Positions 8,878 to 18,711 are shown, numbered from the stretch's first letter. The stretch: DNA of 64,000 nt from Myxococcales bacterium (GCA_020846875.1 JADLDB010000151.1:1-64000), one strand, 5' to 3'. Program-made: numbers and translations. The notes: generated from the letters alone by a model not told the origin.

Positions 8878-11800
8878 ACTTCACCGAGCTGAGCATTCGC
8901 AGGCCGGTGCTGGCGTGGATGCTGATGGCCGCGACGGTGCTGTTCGGCCTGGTGGCCTTCCAGCGGATCGGCATCTCCCAGTTCCCCGACGTCGACTTCC
9001 CCACCATCACCGTCAACGTGACGTGGGAAGGCGCGGCGCCCGAGATCCTCGAGACCGACGTGGTGGAGCCGATCGAAGAGGCGGTGGTGCAGGTGGAAGG
9101 GATCCGCTCCATCACCAGCACGTCGCAGCAGGGGGCCGCGTCCGTCACCATCGAGCTGGAGCTCGAGCGGGACGTCGACGCCGCGCTGCAGGACGTTCAG
9201 ACGCGCATCGCCCAGGCGCAGCGGCAGTTGCCGCGCGATCTCGATCCGCCGGTGGTGTCGAAGACGAACCCGGAGGACAACCCGATCATGTGGGTCGGCC
9301 TGTCCGGGCCGTACCCGCGCGCGGTGCTGGCCGACTACGCACGCTACCGGCTGAAGGAGACCCTGCAGACCGTGTCCGGGGTGGGGGAGATCACCCTGGG
9401 CGGCTACCTCGATCGCAACGTGCGCATCTGGCTGAACGCGGCGTGGCTCGACCAGCGGCGAGTCACGGTGGGGGACGTGATCGGCGCCCTGCAGCGCCAG
9501 CACGTCGAGCTGCCCGGCGGCTTCCTGCAGACGGGGAGCAGGGAGATCAGCGTGCGGGTGCTGGGCGAGGCCTTCGACCTCGACGAGCTGCGGAAGCTGG
9601 TGGTGCGGGAGGTGGACGGCGCGCCGGTGTACCTGTCCGACGTCGCGCTGGTGGAGGACGGCTTCGAGGACGTGCGCCGGCTGGGCCGGGCGGGTGGGCA
9701 GCCGGCGCAGGGCCTGGGCATTCGCAAGCTGCGTGGGGCCAACGCGGTGGAGGTGGGCCGCGCGGTGAAGGCAGAGCTGGAGTCGCTGCGCGCGCAGTTG
9801 CCCAAGGACATGCAGCTCGGCCTCATGTTCGACTCCACGCGCTTCATCGAGGAGTCGGTGCACGAGGTGGAGTTCGAGCTGCTGCTGGCGGTGCTGCTGA
9901 CCGCCCTGGTGTGCTGGATGTTCCTGGGCAGCCTGTCCAGCACGCTGAACGTGGTGCTCGCCATACCCATGTCGCTGTTCGGGACGCTGGCGGTGATCTA
10001 CTTCCTGGGCTTCACGCTCAACACCTTCACGCTGCTGGGCCTGTCGTTGGCGGTGGGGATCGTCGTCGACGACGCGATCATGGTGATGGAGAACATCTTC
10101 CGGCACGCGGAGCTGGGGAAGGAGCGCGTGCGGGCGGCGCGGGAAGGCACGGCAGAGATCACCTTCGCGGCGCTGGCGGCCACGGCCGCGGTGATCGCCA
10201 TCTTCATCCCCGTCGTCTTCATGAAGGGCGTGGTGGGGAAGTTCTTCCTCCAGTTCGGCGTGACGCTCTGCCTGGCGGTGATGTTCAGCTACCTGGAGGC
10301 GATCACCCTGGCGCCGTCGCGCAGCGCGCAGCTGCTCAACACCTCGCGGCACGACCGGGGGCGGTTGGGGCGGGCCATCGACGCGGCCTTCCGCCGGCTG
10401 GAGCAAGGGTACGAGAAGGTGCTGGCGCGGGGGCTGAAGGTCCCGGGCCGGGTGCTGGTCGCCGGGCTGGTCCTCACGGTGGGCGCGGTGGTGGTGCTGC
10501 GTTCGCTGCCCAGCGAGTTCGTCCCGTCACAGGATCAGAGCCGGCTGATGCTGCGCTTCCAGACGGCGGTGGGCTCGAGCCTCGAGGAGACGGACGAGCT
10601 GTTGAAGCACGCCGAGGCCTTCGTCAACGCCCGGCCCGAGGTGGAGCTGGCCTACCTGGTGGTGGGGGGCTTTGGGGGAGGCTCGGTGTCCGGGGGGGTG
10701 ATGTTCGTCACCTTGAAGCCGCCGTCGCAGCGCAAGCTGAGCCAGCTCGAGTTCGCGGGGGTGCTCCGGAAGGAGCTCAACGCCTTCCCCGGCCTGAAGA
10801 CGGTGGTGCAGGATCTTTCTCAGCAGGGCTTCACCGCCCAGCGGGGCTTCCCGGTGGAGTTCTCGGTGCGCGGCTCCGACTGGGACGAGCTGGTGAAGCA
10901 GGCGGACCTGGTGCGGCAGAAGCTCCTGGCGACGGGCACGGTGGTGGATCTGGACACCGACTACCGGCTGGGCCAGCCGGAGCTGCGGATTACGCCGGAC
11001 CGCCAGCGGACGGCAGACGTCGGCGTCTCGATGGAGGACGTGGGCAGCACCATCAACGCGCTGGTGGGTGGCCTGCGGGTAGGGAAGTTCAACAGCAACG
11101 GGCGGCGCATCGACATGCGCGTGAGGCTGCTCGCCGATCAGCGCACCAGCCCGGAGGACATCGCGCGGCTGCGGGTGCGCACGCCGGGGGGGGAACTCTT
11201 ACCGCTGTCGGCCCTGGTGACCCAGGTGGAGCGGCCGGTGCTGCAGGCGATCACGCGGCGCGACCGCGAGCGGGCGATCAGCTTCTTCGCGAACCCGGCG
11301 CCCGGGCACAGCCAGGCGGACGCGCTGCAGGCGGTGGAGCAGATCTCCAGGGAGCTCGAGCCGGGCTACCGCGCGGTGCTGGGGGGCGCGTCAGTGGCCT
11401 TCCGGGAGTCCTTCTCCAGCCTGGTCTTCGCCCTCGCGCTGGGGATCCTCGTCGCCTACATGGTGCTGGCCTCGCAGTTCAACTCGTTCCTCCACCCGGT
11501 GACGGTGCTGACCATCCTCCCGCTGTCCATCGCGGGGGCGGCCTTCGCGCTGCTGGCCTTCGGGGCCACGCTGAACATCTTCTCGATGATCGGTCTGTTG
11601 CTCCTGATGGGGATCGTCAAGAAGAACTCGATCATCCTGGTGGACTACGCCACCCAGCAGCGGGCCCTGGGCTTGAGCGCGCTGGAGGCGATGCAGAAGG
11701 CCGGTCCGGTGCGGCTGCGGCCGATCCTGATGACGTCCATCGCGACGATGATGGCGGCGGTGCCGTCGGCCCTGGCGCTGGGGCCGGGCAGCGAGGTGCG

Positions 11801-11966
11801 GCGGCCGATGGCGATCGCGGTGATCGGCGGCCTCATCGTCTCCACCGCGCTCAGCCTCCTGGTGGTGCCGGCCTTCTACCTGTTGGCCGATCGCGCGAAG
11901 CAGGCGCTGGCGGGCAGGCAGAAGCCCGCGGCGGAGCCCCAGCCGACGGACTCCGCGGGCACCTGA
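8874..11966 (+). CDS. RND-family efflux transporter permease (HAE1-like)
   Basis: Inner-membrane proton-driven pump, 1030 residues, the normal RND length. It starts MNFTELSIRRPVLAWML from a TTG codon that overlaps the adaptor stop (TTGA). The frame fits the family from the first residue, so the rare start is likely real. Twelve transmembrane segments are expected. TM4 carries the proton-relay pair Asp399-Asp400 in GIVVDDAIMVMEN. Other landmarks are ISQFPDVDFPTITV, LLLMGIVKKNSIILVDYA (TM10-11) and PVRLRPILMTSIATMM. Drug, solvent or lipid export are all possible. Confidence 0.93.
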   Translation: MNFTELSIRRPVLAWMLMAATVLFGLVAFQRIGISQFPDVDFPTITVNVTWEGAAPEILETDVVEPIEEAVVQVEGIRSITSTSQQGAASVTIELELERDVDAALQDVQTRIAQAQRQLPRDLDPPVVSKTNPEDNPIMWVGLSGPYPRAVLADYARYRLKETLQTVSGVGEITLGGYLDRNVRIWLNAAWLDQRRVTVGDVIGALQRQHVELPGGFLQTGSREISVRVLGEAFDLDELRKLVVREVDGAPVYLSDVALVEDGFEDVRRLGRAGGQPAQGLGIRKLRGANAVEVGRAVKAELESLRAQLPKDMQLGLMFDSTRFIEESVHEVEFELLLAVLLTALVCWMFLGSLSSTLNVVLAIPMSLFGTLAVIYFLGFTLNTFTLLGLSLAVGIVVDDAIMVMENIFRHAELGKERVRAAREGTAEITFAALAATAAVIAIFIPVVFMKGVVGKFFLQFGVTLCLAVMFSYLEAITLAPSRSAQLLNTSRHDRGRLGRAIDAAFRRLEQGYEKVLARGLKVPGRVLVAGLVLTVGAVVVLRSLPSEFVPSQDQSRLMLRFQTAVGSSLEETDELLKHAEAFVNARPEVELAYLVVGGFGGGSVSGGVMFVTLKPPSQRKLSQLEFAGVLRKELNAFPGLKTVVQDLSQQGFTAQRGFPVEFSVRGSDWDELVKQADLVRQKLLATGTVVDLDTDYRLGQPELRITPDRQRTADVGVSMEDVGSTINALVGGLRVGKFNSNGRRIDMRVRLLADQRTSPEDIARLRVRTPGGELLPLSALVTQVERPVLQAITRRDRERAISFFANPAPGHSQADALQAVEQISRELEPGYRAVLGGASVAFRESFSSLVFALALGILVAYMVLASQFNSFLHPVTVLTILPLSIAGAAFALLAFGATLNIFSMIGLLLLMGIVKKNSIILVDYATQQRALGLSALEAMQKAGPVRLRPILMTSIATMMAAVPSALALGPGSEVRRPMAIAVIGGLIVSTALSLLVVPAFYLLADRAKQALAGRQKPAAEPQPTDSAGT

Positions 11967-12151
11967 AGCAGGCGTCCCTTCAGCGCGGGCGCCCTTCCGC
12001 CCACCCGCAGGCCATGACGCGGCAGGCTGCCCGGGCAGGGTGCTGCCTCCGGAAACCGCTGCGGCAGCGGCGCGTCGGACGCAAACGTTGCGGACCCAGC
12101 GGGCCTGGCGCTGGGGAATCGGCGGCACATGGGTTGCTCAGGGGCGAGGGC

Positions 12152-13108
12152 ATGGGCACGACGGCGACGCGCAGGCCGACGGTGGTGGCGCTGGGCGGCA
12201 ACGCCTTCGCCGGGCCGGACGGCGCGCTGTCGGTGCCTCGGGAGAGGGAGCTGGCGGCGGACGTCGCGGAGCGCCTGGAGCCCGTCTTCAAGGCGTCAGG
12301 CGGCGTCGTGGTGACGCACGGCAATGGGCCGCAGGTGGGCCAGCAGTTGCTGCGCGTGGAGGTCGCCGCCGAGCGCGCCTACCGCCTGCCGCTGGATTCC
12401 TGCGTGGCGGCCACCCAGGGCGAGCTGGGCGATGTGCTGGCGACCGCGCTGCGCCAGTCGCTCCTGGAGCGCGGCGACACACGGCTGGTGGCGGCGGTGC
12501 TGTCGCACGTGGTGGTCGATCGCCACGCCTCGGCCTTCCAGGCGCCGTCCAGGCCGGTGGGCCCGTTCCTCGACGAGGCGCGCGCGAAGGCGCTGCGGCG
12601 CGAGGGCGTGATGGTGGGCGTCGATCCCGCCGGGCGCGGGCTGCGCCGCCTGGTGCCGTCTCCCGAGCCGCTGGAGATCCTCGAGGCGGACGTGATCCGC
12701 GCGCTGCTCAAGCTGGGGGCGGTGGTGGTGGCGTGTGGCGGCGGGGGCATTCCGGTGGCCCGCGACGGCGTGCACCTGCTCTCGGTCGAGGCGGTGGTGG
12801 ACAAGGATCTCACCGCGGCGCTCCTGGCCGACGCGCTCGACGCGGCCCTCTTCGTGGTGATCACCGACGTGCCCTCGGCGTTCACCGACTTCGGCTCGCC
12901 CAGGCGCGCGGCGGTGACGGAGGTGACGGCCTCGCGGCTGCGAGATCTGCTAGCAGAAGGCCACTTCGCCCCCGGCACCATGGCGCCCAAGGTGGAGGCC
13001 TGCGTGCGCTTCGTGACCGCCCCGGGCCGGCGAGCCGTCATCTGTGACAGCGCGTCGGTCGAGGAGGCGCTCAAGGGCGAGGCCGGGACGCAGGTCGTCT
13101 TCGACTGA
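12152..13108 (+). CDS. arcC: carbamate kinase
   Basis: Amino-acid-kinase-fold enzyme converting carbamoyl phosphate and ADP to ATP plus carbamate, 318 residues. Family motifs are VVALGGNAF at the N-terminus, VVTHGNGPQVGQ (about 50-60), VVACGGGGIPV, VDKDLTAALLA and GTMAPKVEACVRF. A Shine-Dalgarno-like AGGGGCGAGGG precedes the ATG. No other arginine deiminase gene (arcA or arcB) is nearby, so the physiological route is unclear. The 185 bp upstream, after the efflux operon, shows no gene. AspK-like or UMP-kinase functions are less likely given the full carbamate-kinase motif set. Confidence 0.9.
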   Translation: MGTTATRRPTVVALGGNAFAGPDGALSVPRERELAADVAERLEPVFKASGGVVVTHGNGPQVGQQLLRVEVAAERAYRLPLDSCVAATQGELGDVLATALRQSLLERGDTRLVAAVLSHVVVDRHASAFQAPSRPVGPFLDEARAKALRREGVMVGVDPAGRGLRRLVPSPEPLEILEADVIRALLKLGAVVVACGGGGIPVARDGVHLLSVEAVVDKDLTAALLADALDAALFVVITDVPSAFTDFGSPRRAAVTEVTASRLRDLLAEGHFAPGTMAPKVEACVRFVTAPGRRAVICDSASVEEALKGEAGTQVVFD

Positions 13109-13305
13109 CCCCGGGCGCCGCGCCGCTGCATCGCGATGGGAGCGCGAGGAACCGCGATCCGCGGTCTGCTCCTCCGCTGGTGACGCCCGAGACGGTGCTG
13201 CTGGACGCGCTGGAGCGGATGATCCCGATCTGGCGCGGAATTCCTGCTTGCCGGGAGACCCGAGGCTGGCCAAGCTCCGGACCGTCTTTCACCCGGAGGG
13301 AAAGC

Positions 13306-13788
13306 ATGCACCGCAAGTCGCTGTTCGCCGCCGTCGTGTCCATCGCAGCCGTCGCGTTCGCCGGAGATCCGGAGCTCAAGCCGGCTCAGGAAGAAGGCAA
13401 GGAGCAGTTCGAAGAGTCCGTGGGCAAGGTGCTCAAGACGCTCAACGAGAAGTGCGGCACCAAGATCACCGCCGTGAAGTCGGACTTCCACAACTTCAAG
13501 CCCGAGGAGTGGCAGGGCATGGGCTTTTACTCGTGGTGTGATCCGGTGATCGAGAGCATCACCTCGCTGTGTGACCGCCCGGCCTACAAGAAGGCGATCG
13601 CCAAGAAGCTGACCGGCATCCAGTGTCTCTTCGCGGGCGTGAAGCCCCCGCAGAAGGAGGACGGCACCAACGAAGGCACGCTGCGCAACATGTCCTTCGA
13701 GAAGGGCCAGTTCATCTTCCACATGTCGAAGACCTCGACGAACGTGAGCGACAACGCCAAGGCGGTGATGGAGAAGGCGCTGAACTAG
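13306..13788 (+). CDS. small secreted four-Cys protein (paralogue A)
   Basis: Unrecognised exported protein of 160 residues. The ATG is preceded by GGAGGG and followed by a clear signal peptide (MHRKSLFAAVVSIAAVAFAG). The mature part is Lys/Glu-rich with cysteines in the order CG-x26-C, then DPVIESITSL to the next Cys, then x17 to a fourth Cys. The next gene carries the same pattern, so the two are paralogous domains. Four conserved cysteines in an exported protein suggest two disulfides. It starts a compact run that ends at mltG. Confidence 0.75.
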   Translation: MHRKSLFAAVVSIAAVAFAGDPELKPAQEEGKEQFEESVGKVLKTLNEKCGTKITAVKSDFHNFKPEEWQGMGFYSWCDPVIESITSLCDRPAYKKAIAKKLTGIQCLFAGVKPPQKEDGTNEGTLRNMSFEKGQFIFHMSKTSTNVSDNAKAVMEKALN

Positions 13789-13795
13789 GGCCGCG

Positions 13796-14536
13796 ATGAA
13801 CGCCCTGTGGCTGGTCGCCCTCGCCGCCCTGCCCGAAGGGGTGCAGTCGGTGAAGGCGTACAAGGGGAAGGACGGGCAGACGGTGGAGGTGCTGCGCCTC
13901 TCGCCGAAGGGCGAGAGGGCCGCCGTCCGGGTGCGCGGCACCGACAGCGCCATCGACGGGCTGGTCCTCGACTGCGCCGTGTCCAACGAGCGGACCGGCG
14001 CCCGCCTCTCCACGCGGCACGAGGGCGCAGAGTGGAGCGTGCTGGTCCAGGACGGAGAGCGCTTCACCGTCTTCGTCCCCCAGCGCCCCGACTTCCGGGT
14101 GGCGTACGACGAGGCCACCGCGAAGGCCGTCGACGCCGCGGCGATCTTGAGCGAGCAGAAGGCCCAGCGGGCCGACGGGCGCCTCGCCACCTTCGAGCAG
14201 AAGAGCTGGCCGTACCTCTGGAAGAAGTACGGGGGGAAGGCCGAGGCCGCCGCGGGCGTTCTCACGAAGGCCTGCGGACACCCGGTCACCGTCGGCTTCG
14301 AGTGGCACACCTTCCCGGACGACGTGATGGCGGACGTGGACGTGTGGAAGCAGTGCGAGCCGGTGGTGCAGCACCTCGCCTCGCGGTGCGGCAAGGGGCA
14401 GCGCTTCGACTCCGTGAAGTGCGCCCTGGGCAGCGACCTGGCGCTCACCCGTGACGGCGCCGCGCTGCGCTTCGTCACCACCCGCGACGGGGCGAAGAAG
14501 GCCGGGGCGTTCCTCTCCGGGAGCAAGCAGCCATGA
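13796..14536 (+). CDS. secreted four-Cys protein (paralogue B)
   Basis: Unrecognised protein of 246 residues starting 7 bp after paralogue A. Its N-terminus (MNALWLVALAALPEG) is a short export signal. Residues up to about 155 form a separate unknown domain. The C-terminal ~90 residues repeat the four-Cys layout of paralogue A: CG, then W-x-x-C with EPVV, ten residues to a Cys, then ten to the last Cys. The spacing and residues around the central pair (CDPVIESITSLC against CEPVVQHLASRC) make common descent likely. It overlaps the next gene by 4 bp (ATGA). Confidence 0.75.
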   Translation: MNALWLVALAALPEGVQSVKAYKGKDGQTVEVLRLSPKGERAAVRVRGTDSAIDGLVLDCAVSNERTGARLSTRHEGAEWSVLVQDGERFTVFVPQRPDFRVAYDEATAKAVDAAAILSEQKAQRADGRLATFEQKSWPYLWKKYGGKAEAAAGVLTKACGHPVTVGFEWHTFPDDVMADVDVWKQCEPVVQHLASRCGKGQRFDSVKCALGSDLALTRDGAALRFVTTRDGAKKAGAFLSGSKQP

Positions 14537-15282
14537 CTCGAGCAGCGGTGGTGGTGGCGCTGGGCCTGGGCCTCGTCGCGCGGGCCGACAAGACCTGGAC
14601 GCTGGACGACTTGAAGGCGCTCGACGCCAGCAGGAGCTACGCGGAGCTGGTTGAGCACGCGGAGGATCTTCCGCCGAAGTCCCGCGCCGACGAGTGGAAG
14701 GCGCTGGTGGCTCGAGCGGCCGCCGCCGTCGTCTCCTCCACCGAGGACTCTCCGAAGCAACCCTTCGCCGGGGCCGATCGCGGCGTCGCGCTGTCGAAGC
14801 GCTTCCAATTCCTGTCCGCGGACGCGGGCTTTCAGGCGGCCGTGGAGGTGAGCGCGCTCTCGTCGATGAAGAAGTGCGCGCCCACCGGGGCCGATTGCCT
14901 GGCGCTGGTGATGCCCGCCGTCCCGTTGCACCGGCCCGCGTCCCTCGTGGAGCTGGGCAAGGCGCTGCGGGCGGGACGCAGGCCCACCGCGCCGATGACG
15001 CTCTTCGCCCGCGCGATCGGCTCCACCGTCGATCATCCTGCCTGCCGGGAGGCCGCCGTGCAGGAGGCCACCGTGGCGTCTCTCGAATTCAAACCCGACG
15101 AGGAGTTGGCGAGCGCCGCGCGGAAGGTGGCCTTCGACGCCTGCTGGAAGGCGATGGAGAAGCCGCTCAAGGCGGCGCTGGTGCACGCCTCGGACGCGCT
15201 GCGCAGGAACGCCTGCGCGCCGATGCGGGCGAAGAAGGCGCTCACCGAGCTGCAGGACGAGCTCTGCAAAGAGGTGGAGTGA
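14533..15282 (+). CDS. secreted protein of unknown function
   Basis: 249-residue exported protein. A signal peptide (MTRAAVVVALGLGLVARA) is followed by an all-helical-looking Ala/Lys/Glu-rich body with six to seven cysteines (for example KKCAPTGADC, HPACREA, DACWKAM, NACAPM, LCKEVE). No family is recognised. It is translationally coupled to the gene before it and ends 1 bp before mltG, so it is probably made with the peptidoglycan enzyme. A periplasmic partner role is inference. Confidence 0.68.
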   Translation: MTRAAVVVALGLGLVARADKTWTLDDLKALDASRSYAELVEHAEDLPPKSRADEWKALVARAAAAVVSSTEDSPKQPFAGADRGVALSKRFQFLSADAGFQAAVEVSALSSMKKCAPTGADCLALVMPAVPLHRPASLVELGKALRAGRRPTAPMTLFARAIGSTVDHPACREAAVQEATVASLEFKPDEELASAARKVAFDACWKAMEKPLKAALVHASDALRRNACAPMRAKKALTELQDELCKEVE

Positions 15283-15283
15283 G

Positions 15284-16294
15284 ATGAGGAAGGCCCTGCC
15301 GGCGCTCCTCGCCCTGGGCGTGCTGGCGGCGCTCGGCGGCGGCGGCTTCCTGTGGAGCCTCGACTCGCGGGCCCGCGCGCCCGGCCAGGGCGGAGCCGAC
15401 GTAGAGCTCGAGGTGCCCAAGGGCGCCAACGCGAGATCGGTGGCCGTCCAACTGGAGAAGGCCGGCCTCATCCCCGACACCGGCGTCTTCCGGTACGTGG
15501 TGTGGAAGCGGGGCGGCTTCAAGCTGAAGGCCGGGAAGTTCCGCCTCTCACCGGGCGCCTCACCCCTGCAGTTGGCGGACGCGCTGGAGCAGTCGCCCCT
15601 GGCCGAAGACGAGCCCTTCGTGGTGGTGGAGGGCTTCCGCCTGCGCGACACGGACGCGGCGCTGGCGGCGGCGGGGCGGGCGGAGCCGGGCGCCTACCTG
15701 AAGGCTGCCTCGAGCGCCGACGGCTACCACGCGCCCTTCCCGCTGCCGCAGGGCACCCTCGAGGGCTACTTGTACCCGGAGACGTACAACCTGCCCGAGG
15801 GCAAGGTGGACGTGCGGGTGCTGGTGCAGAAGCAGCTCGACGAGTTCGCCGCGCGGGTGTGGACGCCGCTGGAGGCGGACGTGAAGGCGCAGCAGCGCAG
15901 CCTGCACGAGCTGGTGACGATGGCGTCGATGCTGGAGCGCGAGGAGCCCACGCCGTCCAACCGCCCGCTGGTGGCGGGGATCCTCTGGAAGCGGATCGAG
16001 CACGGCTGGCCGCTGGGGGTGGACGCCACCAGCCGCTACGAGCTGGCGGAGTGGAACGATCGCCAAGCCTTCCTGGTGAAGCTGCGTGATCGCGACGATC
16101 CCTACAACACCCGCTTCAAGAAGGGCCTGCCGCCCACGCCCATCGGCGCGCCCACCAAGGCGTCCTTCGAGGCGGCGCTCAAGCCGACGGCCAGCGAGTA
16201 CCTCTATTACCTGCACGACGCGAACAAGGCGCTGCACCCGTCGCGCAACGCCGAGGAGCACGAAGCGCTGCGAAAGAAGTACGACGTCTATTGA
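15284..16294 (+). CDS. mltG: endolytic murein transglycosylase MltG
   Basis: YceG-family lytic transglycosylase that cuts nascent glycan strands at the inner membrane, 336 residues (E. coli 340). It has one N-terminal membrane helix (KALPALLALGVLAALGGGGFLW), a LysM-like part, then the catalytic YceG domain with EGYLYPETYNLPEG, MASMLEREEP (catalytic Glu218, the same number as in E. coli) and the terminal YYLHDANKALHPS. It is the last gene of the secreted-protein run and is convergent with the MBL hydrolase 30 bp away. Confidence 0.93.
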   Translation: MRKALPALLALGVLAALGGGGFLWSLDSRARAPGQGGADVELEVPKGANARSVAVQLEKAGLIPDTGVFRYVVWKRGGFKLKAGKFRLSPGASPLQLADALEQSPLAEDEPFVVVEGFRLRDTDAALAAAGRAEPGAYLKAASSADGYHAPFPLPQGTLEGYLYPETYNLPEGKVDVRVLVQKQLDEFAARVWTPLEADVKAQQRSLHELVTMASMLEREEPTPSNRPLVAGILWKRIEHGWPLGVDATSRYELAEWNDRQAFLVKLRDRDDPYNTRFKKGLPPTPIGAPTKASFEAALKPTASEYLYYLHDANKALHPSRNAEEHEALRKKYDVY

Positions 16295-16323
16295 GGTGCT
16301 TCGCCCTTTGGCCTGCTTGGGGG

Positions 16324-17049
16324 TCAGAAGCGCCGGCGCACCCGCCCCTGCAGGGCCCGCAGCACGCGTTGCCGGGCGTTTCCGACGAGCGGCGCCCCGT
16401 GCCCCGCCAGCACGTGCTCGTACGCGAAGCCCTGCGCGTGGAACCTGTCGATCGCCTCCCAGGCCTGGCGCAGGTCGATGGAGTAGGCCGGGTACGGCGG
16501 CACCACGTCGAAGAGCAGGCTCAGCGGGGGCCGCGGCGTGAGCAGCGTGTCGCCGGTGAGCAGGCACCCGGTGCCGGCGTGGCGGAAGAACACCGAGCCC
16601 TCGGTGTGCCCGGGGATCCAGTGCACCTCCAGGCTGGCGATGGCCTGCCCGTCCTCCAGCGCGCCGTCGACCTGCACCCGCGACGGCCAGCGGTTCTCGA
16701 GGAGGCCCAGGGCGCGCTCGTAGAAGTGTCCGCGGCGGGCCAGGGCGCGGCGCTCCTTCGCGCCTCCCAGCACCTCGGCGTCGGCGCGGTGGGCGTAGAT
16801 CTTCAGGCCGAACTCGCGCTGCAGGTACTCGGCGTTGCCGGCGTGATCCGAGTGCCGGTGGGTGAGCAGCACGCCGGTGAGCTCGCGTGGAGCCAGCCCG
16901 GTGCGCTTGAGCTCCGTCAGCAACTGGTAGCGCTCGGACCAGTGCCCGCAGTCGATGAGCCAGCGGTCGCCCTTGCCGCCGTCGAGCAGGTAGACGTTCG
17001 ACGCCAGCACCGCCTGGAAGCGCTGGAACGGGGGGACGACGACGCGCAT
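16324..17049 (-). CDS. MBL-fold metallo-hydrolase (glyoxalase II-like)
   Basis: Soluble metallo-beta-lactamase-fold hydrolase, 241 residues. Metal ligands are all present: THRHSDH (His64, His66, Asp68, His69), PGHTEG (His148), LTGDTL (Asp167) and AGHGAP (His217). This layout is typical of glyoxalase II and related thioesterases or lactonases. The substrate cannot be assigned. It is transcribed away from mltG and lies 20 bp downstream of the sigma-54 activator gene on the same strand, so the two could share a transcript. Confidence 0.88.
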   Translation of the reverse strand: MRVVVPPFQRFQAVLASNVYLLDGGKGDRWLIDCGHWSERYQLLTELKRTGLAPRELTGVLLTHRHSDHAGNAEYLQREFGLKIYAHRADAEVLGGAKERRALARRGHFYERALGLLENRWPSRVQVDGALEDGQAIASLEVHWIPGHTEGSVFFRHAGTGCLLTGDTLLTPRPPLSLLFDVVPPYPAYSIDLRQAWEAIDRFHAQGFAYEHVLAGHGAPLVGNARQRVLRALQGRVRRRF

Positions 17050-17069
17050 CGCGTCCCCAGTGTAGCGGC

Positions 17070-18536
17070 TCAGGGCTCCGCGCCCAGCTGCGTCTCACCG
17101 CCGGCGCGCCGCAGGCCCAGCGACTTCATCTTCTTGTAGAAGTGCCCGCGCTCGAGATCGAGCAGCCGCGCCGCCTCGGTGGCGTTGTCCCTGGTGAAGG
17201 TGAGGGCGCCCAGGATGATGTCGCGCTCCGCCTCGTCGACCTGCTCGCGGAAGGACTTGTCGGGGCGGAAGCGGGTGGTGGGTAGCACCACCGTGGGGGA
17301 GGGCGGCGGCTCGGCGACGGGGGGAGCGATCGGCTCTTCTGTGGGCGGCGTTCCCGCCGGCACAGCCGGAGCGCGGCGGCGCGGCATCAGCGCGTCGGCG
17401 TCAGCGCGGGACACCAGCGGCCCTTCGCTGAGAATGGCCAGGCGCTCGACCAGGTTGCGCAGCTCGCGCACGTTGCCGGGGTAGTCGTACTCGGCCATGC
17501 GCAGCAGCGCGTCGGGCACCAGGCGCAGCGTCTTCCGGCCGTTCTTCCGGCAGGCCTCTTCCAGGAAGGCGTCGATCAACGCCGGCAGATCTTCCCGTCG
17601 CTCGCGCAGCGGCGGGGCGTGGATCTGCACCACGTTCAAGCGGAAGTAGAGATCCTCGCGGAAGCGGCCGTGGGCGATTTCCTTCTCCAGGTCCTTGTTG
17701 GTGGCGGCGATCACCCGCACGTCCACCTTCAGCGTCTCGGTGGCGCCCACCCGCTCCAGCTCGCCTTCCTGCAGCACCCGCAACAGCTTGGCCTGCATGG
17801 ACGGCGGCATGTCGCCCACCTCGTCGAGGAAGAGCGTGCCCCCGTCGGCCAGCTCGAACTTGCCGCGCCGGGCGGTGATGGCGCCGGTGAAGCTGCCTTT
17901 CTCGTGGCCGAACAGCTCGGACTCGATCAGCTCGTGCGGCACGGCGGCGCAGTTCAGCTTCACGAAGGGGCCGGCCTTGCGCTTCGAGTGGAGGTGGACG
18001 GCGCGGGCGATCAGCTCCTTGCCGCTGCCGTTCTCGCCGGTGATCAGCACCCGGCCCTCGGACGGGGCGGCCCGCTGGATGAGCCCGTAGATCTTCTTCA
18101 TCGCCTCGCCCTGGCCCACCATGTCGAAGCGGCCCACCTCGGCGCGCAGCTCGGCCAGCTCGCCCTGCATGCGGGTGACCTCCAGCGCGTTCTTGAGCGC
18201 CAGGAGCAGCCGGTCGCGGGAAATGGGCTTCTCCAGGAAGTCGCGGGCGCCCAGCTGCGTGGCCTTCACCGCGGTGTCGATGGTGCCGTGGCCGCTCATC
18301 ATGATGATCGGCAGCTCGGGCCGCAGCGCGCTCATCTTCCCCAGCGCCGTCAGCCCGTCCATGTCCGGCATCTTCACGTCCATCAGCACCGCGTCGACCG
18401 GCCGCGCCGCGAGAATGTCCAGCGCCACCTGCGCGTTGGCCGCCACCTCGGTGCGGTAGTCCTCGAGCTGCAGCGCCTGGCTCAACGTCAGCAGAATGTT
18501 TCGCTCGTCATCGACAATCAGCACCGTGGCGGCCAT
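17070..18536 (-). CDS. NtrC-family sigma-54-dependent response regulator
   Basis: Enhancer-binding activator of 488 residues. The receiver domain (1-120) has acidic pocket residues Asp9-Asp10, phospho-Asp53 in [11 protein letters not shown] and a Lys in EKP. The AAA+ domain has Walker A GENGSGKE (167-174) and Walker B GGTLFLDE, followed by an arginine-finger region. The sigma-54 contact loop reads GSFTGA (214-219), not the usual GAFTGA. A long Pro/Ala linker leads to a Fis-type helix-turn-helix ending at about 480. No histidine kinase lies beside it, so it is an orphan regulator, a common class in myxobacteria. Confidence 0.93.
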   Translation of the reverse strand: MAATVLIVDDERNILLTLSQALQLEDYRTEVAANAQVALDILAARPVDAVLMDVKMPDMDGLTALGKMSALRPELPIIMMSGHGTIDTAVKATQLGARDFLEKPISRDRLLLALKNALEVTRMQGELAELRAEVGRFDMVGQGEAMKKIYGLIQRAAPSEGRVLITGENGSGKELIARAVHLHSKRKAGPFVKLNCAAVPHELIESELFGHEKGSFTGAITARRGKFELADGGTLFLDEVGDMPPSMQAKLLRVLQEGELERVGATETLKVDVRVIAATNKDLEKEIAHGRFREDLYFRLNVVQIHAPPLRERREDLPALIDAFLEEACRKNGRKTLRLVPDALLRMAEYDYPGNVRELRNLVERLAILSEGPLVSRADADALMPRRRAPAVPAGTPPTEEPIAPPVAEPPPSPTVVLPTTRFRPDKSFREQVDEAERDIILGALTFTRDNATEAARLLDLERGHFYKKMKSLGLRRAGGETQLGAEP

Positions 18537-18711
18537 GGGTGTCTCTCCGGAGGCAGGGTGTGGCTATTTTGCCGCGCTTTCACCGCGACGCAGGAGGCTA
18601 TTGGAAACCGCGTGCCAGGCCCCCGCCGTCCTTCGTCTTTGCTTGTAGAGGGTGGGAATCCTCTGTAAGCAGGCCCGGTTCCACACCCCGCACCCCATGG
18701 AGGCATGAACC

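Noticed and set aside
18537-18711. Sigma-54 promoter (GG-N10-GC match near 18561)
   Set aside because: The -12 side lacks TTGC and only the two dinucleotides match; too weak to report.
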